Shown here piece after piece: positions 35,226 to 43,810 of a stretch of DNA of 64,000 nt. The DNA lies in the NCBI GenBank assembly GCA_040079795.1, contig JBEBJQ010000008.1:1-64000 (forward strand), read 5' to 3'. Position 1 is the first letter of the stretch, and every line of letters begins with the position of its first letter. The stretch is from SXIZ01 sp040079795 (GTDB taxonomy: Bacteria; Pseudomonadota; Gammaproteobacteria; Methylococcales; Methylomonadaceae). The position numbers and the translations under genes were made by a program. Under the pieces are notes generated by a model that saw nothing but the letters and a program-made list of their open reading frames with translations, made no database searches and was not told the DNA's origin.

Positions 35226-36215
35226 ATGTCTGCAAGCATTGCAATTAACCCCTCATCACTCACTCGCCATGATTGGAATACCGAAGAAGTATTGGCATTA
35301 TTTGCTTTGCCATTTAGTGATTTGATGTTTGAAGCGCAAAGCATCCATCGTAAGCATTTTGATCCAAATGAAATTCAGGTGAGCAGTTTACTAAGCATTA
35401 AAACCGGCGCGTGTTCCGAGGATTGTGGCTATTGCCCGCAAAGCGCCCGCTATGACTCCGACCTAAAGCCGGAAGCCTTAATGCCGATTAATGAGGTGTT
35501 AAAGGCGGCGCAGCAGGCGAAAGAGCAGGGTGCCTCCCGGTTTTGCATGGGTGCGGCTTGGCGGCAACCCAAAGACAAAGATATTGAACGGGTAGTAGAA
35601 ATGGTCAAGGGCGTAAAAGCGCTCGGTATGGAAACCTGTGTCACTTTAGGGATGTTGACTGAGCAGCAAACTCAAGCGTTAAAAACTGGTGGGCTGGATT
35701 ATTACAACCACAATTTGGATACTTCGGAGGATTATTATTCTGAGGTTATTACTACCCGGACTTATCAGGATCGTTTGGATACCTTGGGGCGGGTGCGCGA
35801 TGCGGGGATTAATGTCTGTTGCGGCGGAATTGTGGGCATGGGCGAAAGCGATGTTGATCGCGCGAATTTACTGAGGGAGCTGGCAAATCTGCCGAAACAT
35901 CCCGAGAGCGTGCCGATTAATATGTTGGTGCAGGTGGAAGGCACACCTTTAATGGGAAGTGAGGCTTTAGACCCCTTGGTGTTTATCCGTACCATTGCCG
36001 TAGCCCGGATTTTAATGCCCACCTCGCGGGTGCGTTTATCCGCTGGCCGTAAAAGCATGAGTGATGAAATGCAGGCTTTGTGTTTCTTGGCTGGTGCTAA
36101 TTCAATTTTTTATGGCGATAAATTATTGACCACTGCCAATCCAATGACTGATCACGATTTAGGGTTATTTCAACGGCTGGGGGTTTATTCTGGTGGTTCG
36201 AGCTATGCAGGGTAG
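35226..36215 (+). CDS. bioB: Biotin synthase
   Basis: BioB inserts sulfur into dethiobiotin by radical SAM chemistry. The 329-residue protein has the CSEDCGYC cluster motif near residue 60, YYNHNLDTSEDYY near 160, the second-cluster cysteines (ETCVTLG and INVCCGG) and the arginine strand TSRVRLSAGR near 270. GGAG lies before ATG 35226. It is separated from the rest of the biotin genes by the accessory pair at 36297-38069. Confidence 0.97.
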   Translation: MSASIAINPSSLTRHDWNTEEVLALFALPFSDLMFEAQSIHRKHFDPNEIQVSSLLSIKTGACSEDCGYCPQSARYDSDLKPEALMPINEVLKAAQQAKEQGASRFCMGAAWRQPKDKDIERVVEMVKGVKALGMETCVTLGMLTEQQTQALKTGGLDYYNHNLDTSEDYYSEVITTRTYQDRLDTLGRVRDAGINVCCGGIVGMGESDVDRANLLRELANLPKHPESVPINMLVQVEGTPLMGSEALDPLVFIRTIAVARILMPTSRVRLSAGRKSMSDEMQALCFLAGANSIFYGDKLLTTANPMTDHDLGLFQRLGVYSGGSSYAG

Positions 36216-36296
36216 AACACTATTGGTTTTCCATATAGTGACGTTAGGTGTATGTTTATGTCGGTGGGTGCTGATAAGTGATCAGTTAAATCAACT

Positions 36297-37612
36297 ATGA
36301 AATATGCTGATTTACACGAATTTATCGAATTTAAGGGTCTTCTGAAAGTTAATGATGATAGCTTCGATCTGAATTTTCGAGCACGTATCAACTTAAATGG
36401 AGAAACTGAAGTTCAGTTTGACAAGTTAGCGCGGACGCGAGAAACAGACTTTATTCAAAACCACCACTATTCAGATGACAAAGTCATAAATCTTTTTTCC
36501 TTAACAGGCAAAGCTTACGACGGTACTGAGTTTATGACGGATGACCTGTTTTTTTCCAGTATGGGGATCGAATCCAATATTAAACCCGGAGCTTTGATAA
36601 CTTTAGAGACACCCAGTTGTTCAAAAGCAACGTTCAAAAGTAAATTAATAGAACAGAATCAAAGACCGTTCATAACCATGCGGTTAAGAAGATTTGAGGC
36701 TTATCGTCAATTAGATACTGTATGCACATTAGGTACTGTGGTCATGAGCGGTTGTGAAACCGAAGATACCGACATGATCTCCGGCAAGATTAAAATAACA
36801 GCAAATGAAGAGCCAGTCGACCTTAAGGAATGGAAGGATGCCGTTGATAAATTAATGAATCATATTCGTTATGTCATGTCATTTTCCTCTGGCGTAAGCC
36901 TAAAAGCACCTGTCATGGAATATTATGCCAATGGCCAACTAGAAGTAACAACATGGTCTCAAACGCATGAAAACTTATCTTCCTTGCCAACATCCATTGG
37001 TTGGATCAAGATGCTATTTTCGATAGCGCCGTCAAATCGTATTTTGAACCACCTTTTCATGCCAACAATTTACTTATAGCCTTTGAATGGTTTTCTATCG
37101 GCTCAAGTTACACTGAAATTCGTTTAGTTAACTCAATGACAGTATTAGAAAATCTTATTAGTTCAAATCTTGACGAATGTGACACATTGATCCAATCAGA
37201 CAAAAATTTTCAAAAACATAGAAGTGTCTTAAGAAAAGTAATTAAAGCCTGTATTGATAAACGGCCTGAAGATAATGATCAAAATGCAACTTTAAAAGAC
37301 ATGAATGAGAAACTTGCAGACTTAAATCGTCGTTCGTTGCTTCAAAAACTTAAAATATTGGCGGATCGCTGGCAAGTTCCATTGGATGGAATCAATGACG
37401 AAAAGCTGCAAGACGCGATAAAGGCGCGTAATTCAATTGTGCATACGGGGCAATACCCCAATCATAATGAATCAAAATTGTGGGTACATTTCACTGTCAT
37501 TCATGAAGTTGTTACTCGATTTTTATTAACCGCATTAGGCTATCAAGGTAAGTATTTATCACACTTTGGAGGTTTGCACGATGCAGACTTTCCGCCGCTA
37601 AAAATCTCGTAA
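36297..37612 (+). pseudogene. HEPN-domain (ApeA-like) protein, frameshifted
   Basis: Two overlapping frames make one protein of about 438 residues. The first (36297-37079) carries an all-beta-looking N-terminal domain (EFKGLLKVNDDSFDL, then LFSLTGKAYDGTEF). The true frame changes near 36985-36990, where one missing base would restore LPNIHWLDQDAIFDSAV, and continues to 37612. The C-terminal part has the HEPN RNase signature R-x4-H in KARNSIVHTGQY and ends LGYQGKYLSHFGG. The arrangement resembles ApeA-type anti-phage proteins and related HEPN proteins; the family is a tentative call. It is AT-rich and sits between bioB and bioF, so it was probably inserted. As read, it is broken. Confidence 0.65.
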
Positions 37613-37694
37613 GATTCCCTTGACCGACTGAAAACCTAACTCGCCACCTTTCAAATCCTGCAATAAGCAGTTGCCCAAATCACAGACGATCATT

Positions 37695-38069
37695 ATGACC
37701 AAAAGAGAAATCCAAAAAGCCCTTGAAAACACCCTGCTCAATAACGAAAAAATGGCCGCTCAGCTGTATGAGTACGAATTGGAGGCGATGCTTGATGAAT
37801 TGAAAGCAATGATGCTTGAAGATGGCGATGATTCGATTTTTGCTATCACTGTACATAAAAATGACCTAACGCTGAAACAGGATACCGCAATGGTTTTAAT
37901 TGAAAAATCAGGCGAAGTACATGTTAATGAGGCAGCCAAAGCAAAGCTGAAAGAAATTTGGATAGGCAGTTATGCTGTAAATATGCGCAAACTGCTGCCG
38001 GAATTTGCTGAACAATTAAGGGATGGAGAAATTCCGATTAATGGCATCAAAACTATTCTTGTGGATTGA
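37695..38069 (+). CDS. Hypothetical protein, 124 residues
   Basis: I do not recognise the family. ATG 37695 (MTKREIQKALENT) seems a better start than TTG 37671. The protein is acidic and helical in its first half (LYEYELEAMLDELKAMMLED) with a mixed strand-helix second half (AMVLIEKSGEVHVNEAAKAKL). It follows the broken HEPN gene by 82 bases and precedes bioF by 59. It could be a partner of the HEPN protein or an unrelated passenger. Confidence 0.6.
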   Translation: MTKREIQKALENTLLNNEKMAAQLYEYELEAMLDELKAMMLEDGDDSIFAITVHKNDLTLKQDTAMVLIEKSGEVHVNEAAKAKLKEIWIGSYAVNMRKLLPEFAEQLRDGEIPINGIKTILVD

Positions 38070-38128
38070 TCTATGAAGAATAGATTTAGGGTTGCAGTGA
38101 GTGATAGTAACTTCGATTTCACTGGCTG

Positions 38129-39283
38129 ATGGCAGGTTTTTCGGCGTTACCTGAAGCGTTGCAGGACTTGGAGCGACATGATTTGTACCGGAGTAGGCGC
38201 TTGGTCGAAAGTCCACAGGGGGCGCTGGTTCAAGTGGATGGTGCGTTAAAGCTGAATTTTTGTAGTAATGATTATTTAGGCTTGGCGAACCATCCCGCAG
38301 TTGTGCAGGGCTTTCAAAACGCAGTAAATCAATGGGGGGTCGGTAGCGGCGCGGCGCATTTGGTGTGCGGGCATACCCGTGAGCATCATGCTCTGGAAGA
38401 AGAGCTGGCTGATTTTACCGGTCGTGATCGAGCATTGCTCTTTTCTACCGGGTACATGGCTAATATGGGTGTCATTGCGGCATTAGTTGGTCGGGGTGAT
38501 ACGGTGTTGCAAGATCGGTTAAATCATGCCTCCCTCCTTGACGGCGGCTTACTGTCAGGGGCGTGGTTTAAACGGTATGCCCATGCTGATGCCACGCAGG
38601 CGCAGCAAGTTTTAGCAGTGGGGCAGGGGCGGCAATTAATTGTAACTGACGGTGTATTCAGTATGGATGGCGATGTTGCACCCTTGCAGTCTTTGGTTGA
38701 TGTTGCAAAAGACTATGAGGCCTGGTTGATGGTGGATGATGCACATGGTTTTGGGGTGTTGGGTTCGACCGGTGCAGGCGCCGTACAGTTGGCGGGGTTG
38801 ACGCAGCAGGACGTGCCCGTGCTGGTGGGGACGCTGGGTAAGGCATTTGGCACCAGCGGGGCTTTTGTTGTGGGCTCGGAGGTGTTGGTTGAAACCTTAA
38901 TTCAAAAGGCCAGACCTTATATCTACACAACGGCAATGCCCGCCGCTATTGCTGCAGCAACACGGGTGAGTTTAAGCTTGCTGATTTCTGAAACTTGGCG
39001 GCGGGATAAATTGAAACAGTTGGTGCAGCAATTTCGACAAGGTGCAGCCCAATTGGGTTTATCCCTTATGCCCTCCACTTCGCCTATACAACCGATTTTG
39101 GTGGGTAGCAGTCAACAAGCGTTGTTGCTGAGTGAACAGTTATATCAACGGGGTTTTTTAGTGAGTGCTATTCGTCCTCCCACTGTGCCACAGGGAACTG
39201 CCCGTTTGCGGGTTACCTTTTCAGCGGCTCATGAGCCAGCACAGGTTGAGCAATTATTGGACGCTTTGCAGTTAGCCTTATGA
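38129..39283 (+). CDS. bioF: 8-amino-7-oxononanoate synthase
   Basis: BioF joins pimeloyl-ACP (or -CoA) with alanine. The 384-residue PLP enzyme of the alpha-oxoamine synthase family shows LNFCSNDYLGLANHP near 45, FSTGYMANMGVI near 108, DDAHGFGVLGSTGAG near 200 and the PLP-lysine segment VGTLGKAFGTSGAFV near 232. Its end overlaps bioH by four bases. The start ATG 38129 lacks a strong ribosome site. Confidence 0.96.
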   Translation: MAGFSALPEALQDLERHDLYRSRRLVESPQGALVQVDGALKLNFCSNDYLGLANHPAVVQGFQNAVNQWGVGSGAAHLVCGHTREHHALEEELADFTGRDRALLFSTGYMANMGVIAALVGRGDTVLQDRLNHASLLDGGLLSGAWFKRYAHADATQAQQVLAVGQGRQLIVTDGVFSMDGDVAPLQSLVDVAKDYEAWLMVDDAHGFGVLGSTGAGAVQLAGLTQQDVPVLVGTLGKAFGTSGAFVVGSEVLVETLIQKARPYIYTTAMPAAIAAATRVSLSLLISETWRRDKLKQLVQQFRQGAAQLGLSLMPSTSPIQPILVGSSQQALLLSEQLYQRGFLVSAIRPPTVPQGTARLRVTFSAAHEPAQVEQLLDALQLAL

Positions 39284-40053
39284 GCAGTCATTTACATATA
39301 GAAATTTATGGGCAAGGTAAAACCGTTGTCTTGCTGCATGGCTGGGCAATGCACACCGGCGTATGGCGTGATTTTGCCATTCAGTTAGCGCAACAGGCAC
39401 GGGTTATTTGCATTGATTTGCCGGGGCATGGCCGGAGCATATCGCAACATCCCTTTGAGCTACAGTTGATTGCTGCTCAATTGGTTGAAGCGCTGGATGA
39501 GGCACCTTGTTATTGGCTCGGGTGGTCTTTAGGCGCTTTGGTCGCTTTAGAGATTGTGCGGCAATATCCTGAAAAAGTCAGGGGGCTTATTTTATTGGCT
39601 GGTACTCCCTGTTTTGTCAAAAAAATCAATTGGGCAGGAATGGATAGGGCGTTGCTCGAGAAATTTGCCGATAATTTACTGGCTAATCCTCAAGCGACAG
39701 TGATACATTTTTTAGCTATACAAATTTATGGTTTAGAAGAATCCAAACAGTTTTCGCGGGCATTGACAACCAGGGTGGCGGAATGTGCTGCGCCCAATCC
39801 TGAAGTTTTGCAAGCTGGGTTGATGATATTAAAAAATCAGGATCTGAGGCCAGCATTGGTAAGCATACACTGTCCGGTTTTAACCATACTGGGTAAGCGT
39901 GATGCGTTGGTGCCGGTGGGGGTTGCAGTACATTTGCAGCAGTTGTTGGAATCTTTGCAAGTCGTAACACTGGATAAAGCGGGGCATGTGCCTTTTTTAT
40001 CGCATGCTGACGAAACCACGTGGATTGTTATTGATTTTTTAAATGCAACATGA
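39280..40053 (+). CDS. bioH: Pimeloyl-ACP methyl ester carboxylesterase
   Basis: BioH frees pimeloyl-ACP from its methyl ester. The 257-residue alpha/beta hydrolase has VVLLHGWAMHTGVW near 15, the nucleophile elbow GWSLGALVALE near 80, the acid in GKRDALVPV near 205 and the histidine in KAGHVPFLSH near 235. The start overlaps bioF and the end overlaps bioC by four bases, so it belongs to the operon. Confidence 0.94.
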   Translation: MSSHLHIEIYGQGKTVVLLHGWAMHTGVWRDFAIQLAQQARVICIDLPGHGRSISQHPFELQLIAAQLVEALDEAPCYWLGWSLGALVALEIVRQYPEKVRGLILLAGTPCFVKKINWAGMDRALLEKFADNLLANPQATVIHFLAIQIYGLEESKQFSRALTTRVAECAAPNPEVLQAGLMILKNQDLRPALVSIHCPVLTILGKRDALVPVGVAVHLQQLLESLQVVTLDKAGHVPFLSHADETTWIVIDFLNAT

Positions 40054-40844
40054 GCATAGTTATTAATCACGACAAGTTGAAAATACGTAGGGCTTTTGCT
40101 AAGGCCTCGGTAAGTTATGATGATTTTGCACAGCTTCAGCTTGTTGTCGCTAATAGCTTATTACATAAAAATGCACTGACTTCGTTATACGGGAATGTGC
40201 TTGACATTGGCTGTGGCACGGGTTTTTTAACTCACCAGCTACAGCAAATGGGAGGCTTTCGGCAGCTTCTTGCGCTGGACATCGCTATACCTATGCTGCT
40301 GCAAGCCAGGCAACGTTTACTTGATTCAGCTAATTATGTCTGTGGGGATGCCGAGTCGTTACCATTGCAAGATGCAAGTCTGGATAGTGTGTTTTCAAGT
40401 TTGGCCTTGCAATGGTGTCAAAATTTGCCAGCTACCCTACAGGAGTGCCGACGTGTTTTAAAGCCGGGTGGTCGTTTGGTATTTGCTACGTTTGGGGCAG
40501 AAACCTTGTGTGAGCTAAAACAGGCTTGGGCGAGTGTGGATGATTATCGTCATGTCAATGAGTTCTACACAGTCCAACAAATACGCGATTTATTCCTAAA
40601 TAGCGCTTGGCGCACGGTAGAGGTTGATAGTCAGCTATTTCAACCCCGGTACGCCTCAGTTTCTTCGCTTTTACATGAATTAAAGGCAATTGGTGCACAA
40701 AGTGTCAGTGCTGGTCGCAAGCGGCAGCTGACCAGCAAAGCGCATATGCAACAGATGTTTAATGCTTATCCGCGGGGTGGCGATGCGGACGATATTGTTG
40801 CCAGCTTTGAAATAATTTGGGTTATTGCCGAGGCGGGTTTGTAG
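40050..40844 (+). CDS. bioC: Malonyl-ACP O-methyltransferase
   Basis: BioC disguises malonyl-ACP as its methyl ester so that fatty acid synthesis can build the pimeloyl chain. The 264-residue class I methyltransferase opens with RRAFAKASVSYDDFAQLQ, has the SAM motif VLDIGCGTGFLTHQL near 50, DAESLPLQDASLD near 95 and the GRLVFATFG strand near 145. bioD starts on its stop codon. Confidence 0.95.
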   Translation: MSIVINHDKLKIRRAFAKASVSYDDFAQLQLVVANSLLHKNALTSLYGNVLDIGCGTGFLTHQLQQMGGFRQLLALDIAIPMLLQARQRLLDSANYVCGDAESLPLQDASLDSVFSSLALQWCQNLPATLQECRRVLKPGGRLVFATFGAETLCELKQAWASVDDYRHVNEFYTVQQIRDLFLNSAWRTVEVDSQLFQPRYASVSSLLHELKAIGAQSVSAGRKRQLTSKAHMQQMFNAYPRGGDADDIVASFEIIWVIAEAGL

Positions 40845-41506
40845 TGCCTCAAGGTTACTTTATTACGGGTACCGATACCGGAGTTGGTAAAACTTGGGTT
40901 GCAGCAGCCTTAATGCGCCATTTAAGCTTGCACGGTCAAACAGTTGCCGGGATGAAGCCGGTGGCTTCAGGCTGTTTTTTGGTTAACGGACAACTGCAAA
41001 ACGAGGATGCGCTGATGCTGCAAAAACAGTGCAGCATGCCGTTAGGATATCAACAAATCAACCCTTATGCCTATGCTTTAGCCGTTTCACCGCATATTGC
41101 AGGTACTGATAATCCAGTTGATTTAGGCGTAATTAAAGCCGCATTTAACGCTCTTCAGGCGTTAGTCGACAAGGTGATTGTAGAGGGTGCGGGGGGGTGG
41201 TACTCACCGTTGAGCAATACTATAGATAATGCCGATTTAGCAAGGATGCTGAATTTGCCCGTTATCTTGGTGGTTGCAATTCGATTAGGGTGTATTAATC
41301 AAGCCCGCTTAAGTTTGCAGGCAATTAAGCAGTCTGGCATTGGTTGTGCGGGGTGGATCGCTACGTGTATTGACCCCGAATTGCCAGCCAGGCAAGAAAC
41401 ACTTGATTTTTTGGCAGGAGACTTAGATGTGCCGTTATTAGGGGTGATGCCCTATGTTGTTGAGCAGGATGTTAATTTATTGGCGGCTTTGATTACCCTA
41501 AAATAA
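40844..41506 (+). CDS. bioD: Dethiobiotin synthetase
   Basis: BioD closes the ureido ring with CO2 and ATP. GTG 40844 overlaps the bioC stop (TAGTG) and gives 220 residues starting VPQGYFITGTDTGVGKTWV, whose P-loop occupies residues 8-16. Further motifs are GMKPVASGC near 37 and VEGAGGWYSPL near 110. The last biotin gene of the operon, it is followed by a terminator. BioA is not in the window. Confidence 0.95.
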   Translation: MPQGYFITGTDTGVGKTWVAAALMRHLSLHGQTVAGMKPVASGCFLVNGQLQNEDALMLQKQCSMPLGYQQINPYAYALAVSPHIAGTDNPVDLGVIKAAFNALQALVDKVIVEGAGGWYSPLSNTIDNADLARMLNLPVILVVAIRLGCINQARLSLQAIKQSGIGCAGWIATCIDPELPARQETLDFLAGDLDVPLLGVMPYVVEQDVNLLAALITLK

Positions 41507-41536
41507 TTGTTCAGCCTCTTTCCTTAAATCACGGAT

Positions 41537-41561
41537 AAATTGATCTGGATCAATTTTTTTT
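41537..41561 (+). terminator. Rho-independent terminator after bioD
   Basis: An AT-rich 8-bp stem (AAATTGAT / ATCAATTT) with a CTGG tetraloop runs into a T tract at 41554-41561, 30 bases after bioD. Confidence 0.7.
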
Positions 41562-41623
41562 CATTCATCTGTTTTAAAGTGCCCATGCAGTTAATATAAC
41601 TTTAAATTATGAGGAAGGTAACG

Positions 41624-42022
41624 ATGGCATTAATAACTTGGACTGAAAGTCAATACGGAACCAAAGTAGGCTTTGCAGATGAAGAGCATCAAATTTTATT
41701 TGGTAAACTGAATAAGCTGTATGATTTAGCAACAGGTGGTTCTGCGCGCTCAGCAATTGGCGCGCAATTGGATGATTTAATTGCTTATGTAGTCGATCAT
41801 TTTGCTCATGAAGAAAAAGAAATGCAGGCGAAAAATTATGCGGGCTACGCTCGTCATAAAGAAGAACATGAAGCATTAATAGGCATTTGTGCCGGTTTAC
41901 AAAAGAAATTTCATGCAGGTGAAGCTGAGGTTACCGATGAAGTTGGGCAAATGGTTAAAGGTTGGCTGGATAACCATATTCCTAACTTTGATAAAGCTTA
42001 TGCAGGCGCATTAAATAGCTGA
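41624..42022 (+). CDS. Bacteriohemerythrin
   Basis: This is a soluble non-heme di-iron oxygen carrier. GAGGAAGG precedes ATG 41624. The 132-residue four-helix protein has the iron ligands in sequence: H in DEEHQILF, H and H-x3-E in HFAHEEKEM, H-x3-H in RHKEEHEAL and the terminal HIPNFD. In methanotrophs such proteins deliver oxygen to the membrane monooxygenase; here it lies just before the cytochrome oxidase cluster, which also fits an oxygen-supply role. It has its own terminator. Confidence 0.95.
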   Translation: MALITWTESQYGTKVGFADEEHQILFGKLNKLYDLATGGSARSAIGAQLDDLIAYVVDHFAHEEKEMQAKNYAGYARHKEEHEALIGICAGLQKKFHAGEAEVTDEVGQMVKGWLDNHIPNFDKAYAGALNS

Positions 42023-42051
42023 TATAAACTTACTCTTTTTAAGCTTTTAAG

Positions 42052-42083
42052 AAAGCCTGTGGGATTTTCACAGGCTTTTTTTT
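42052..42083 (+). terminator. Rho-independent terminator after bacteriohemerythrin
   Basis: A 10-bp perfect stem (AAAGCCTGTG / CACAGGCTTT), a 7-base loop and a run of eight T form a textbook terminator 30 bases after the stop. Confidence 0.93.
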
Positions 42084-42257
42084 GCTTAAAAGACAATTAT
42101 TGCTTAACCAACCTAGCTTATAAAGGCGGTTTGAGGTAAACTTCCCGAGTTGATATAAATTATTAAGTGAGTGGAAAAGTGCGCAAGTTATAAGCCGCTG
42201 TTACCTACACAAAAACGCATACAAGAGTTTCTAACTACAAATCGAGGAGATTTCTCC

Positions 42258-43760
42258 GTGAAGAAAACCACGCAACTTTTCGCCTGTTTAACCCTGATGA
42301 TTTCTGGCTTAAGCACTGCAAATGCGGATTACGCCCTGAATTTAGTGCGAGGGAATACCAAAATCAGTCATGAGCTATATGATTTGCACATGCTGATTTT
42401 ATGGGTCTGTGTATTTATCGGGTTGGCAGTGTTCGGTGTCATGTTTTATTCGATGTATTATCATCGTAAATCGCGGGGGCACGTGGCTGAGCAGTTTCAT
42501 GAAAATACCACAGTCGAGATTATTTGGACCATTATTCCAACTGTAATTTTGATAGCAATGGCTATCCCGGCCACAAAATCCATGATTGATCTTTACGATG
42601 TTAAAGACTCACAAATGACGGTTAAAGTCACCGGTTGGCAGTGGCGTTGGGAATATGAATATATAGAAGGCAAAGATGCTGAAAAAAATATTCATTTTTT
42701 TAGTATGCTCGACGACGCCAGTAATAAAGCGCGTCAGGTTGGGTCTGGCATAGATCCTCGTACGGTTCCGCATTATTTATTGAATGTTGACAAGCCTTTA
42801 GTGGTGCCAGTTAAAACCAAAATTCGTTTTTTATTCACCGCTGCGGATGTAATTCATTCTTGGTGGGTGCCTGATTTAGGCTGGAAAAAAGATGCTAACC
42901 CAGGTTTTATTAATGAAGCCTGGACATCGGTTGATAACCCAGGTACCTACCGTGGACAATGCACTGAATTATGCGGTAAAGATCATGGGTTTATGCCAAT
43001 TGTGGTGATTGCCATGGAGCAGCCTGATTATGATGCTTGGGTTAAGAAAACGAAGCTAGAAATGACGCAGGGGCCTGATTTAAGCGATCAAAAGCATGAT
43101 GATTTGATTGCCAAGGGAGAATCAATTTATACTAAAAACTGTGCCACCTGTCACTTGCCGAATGGTGAAGGTGTGCCAGGTGCATTCCCTGCTTTGGCAA
43201 AAAGTGCCGTGGTCTTAGGGGATATCAATGATCAAACGAAGTTAATTTTGAATGGTAAAGGCGCCATGCCAGCTTTCGGAAAAATGCTTAACGCCCTTGA
43301 GTTGGCGCAAGTTATTAGTTATACCCGAAATGCCTTTGGCAATACTGTGGGTGATGACATACAACCCAAAGCCGTAAAAGCCTTGTTAGCAGAAGGTTCG
43401 GCAGAGGCTGCGCCAGTGAAAGGAGCGGAAAAAGTTGACGCCAGTGTTAAACTTTCACTCGCTGATTTAGTTGCTAAAGGGGAATCAGTTTACCTTAATA
43501 GCTGTGCGTCTTGCCACCAGGAAGATGGCGCTGGCTTGGCAGGTACTTTCCCTGCGATAACTGGCAGTGCTATTGTTAAAGGCGATATTAATAAACAAGT
43601 CAACTTAATAAAGAATGGTAAAGGTATGATGCCAGCTTTTGCAACCCAATTGAATGCTGTAGATTTTGCTGCGGTTGTAGCCTATACCCGCAATGCCTTG
43701 GGTAATAAGGTAGGTAACTTAATTCAGCCGGCTGAGATTGAATCTTTATTGGCAAAATAA
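42258..43760 (+). CDS. coxB: Cytochrome c oxidase subunit II with two tandem cytochrome c domains
   Basis: Start is GTG 42258, set by AGGAGA seven bases before it; a TTG-type extension upstream is not needed. The 500-residue product has a signal peptide ending near ANA-DYA, two membrane helices (about 38-65 and 83-105) and the CuA domain: H200, then C235, C239, H243 and M246 (GQCTELCGKDHGFM). Two mono-heme cytochrome c domains follow, with CATCH at 295-299 and CASCH at 416-420. They are close copies of each other (AKGES, DIN, GKG-MPAF, YTRNA, GN-VG are shared), so one arose by internal duplication. Most caa3 subunits carry one. It receives electrons from soluble cytochrome c and passes them to CoxA. 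Confidence 0.95.
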   Translation: MKKTTQLFACLTLMISGLSTANADYALNLVRGNTKISHELYDLHMLILWVCVFIGLAVFGVMFYSMYYHRKSRGHVAEQFHENTTVEIIWTIIPTVILIAMAIPATKSMIDLYDVKDSQMTVKVTGWQWRWEYEYIEGKDAEKNIHFFSMLDDASNKARQVGSGIDPRTVPHYLLNVDKPLVVPVKTKIRFLFTAADVIHSWWVPDLGWKKDANPGFINEAWTSVDNPGTYRGQCTELCGKDHGFMPIVVIAMEQPDYDAWVKKTKLEMTQGPDLSDQKHDDLIAKGESIYTKNCATCHLPNGEGVPGAFPALAKSAVVLGDINDQTKLILNGKGAMPAFGKMLNALELAQVISYTRNAFGNTVGDDIQPKAVKALLAEGSAEAAPVKGAEKVDASVKLSLADLVAKGESVYLNSCASCHQEDGAGLAGTFPAITGSAIVKGDINKQVNLIKNGKGMMPAFATQLNAVDFAAVVAYTRNALGNKVGNLIQPAEIESLLAK

Positions 43761-43810
43761 TTGCCATCGGTTTATTGGGTCGTTAATTTATTTTTTAAAG
43801 AGGTATAGGT

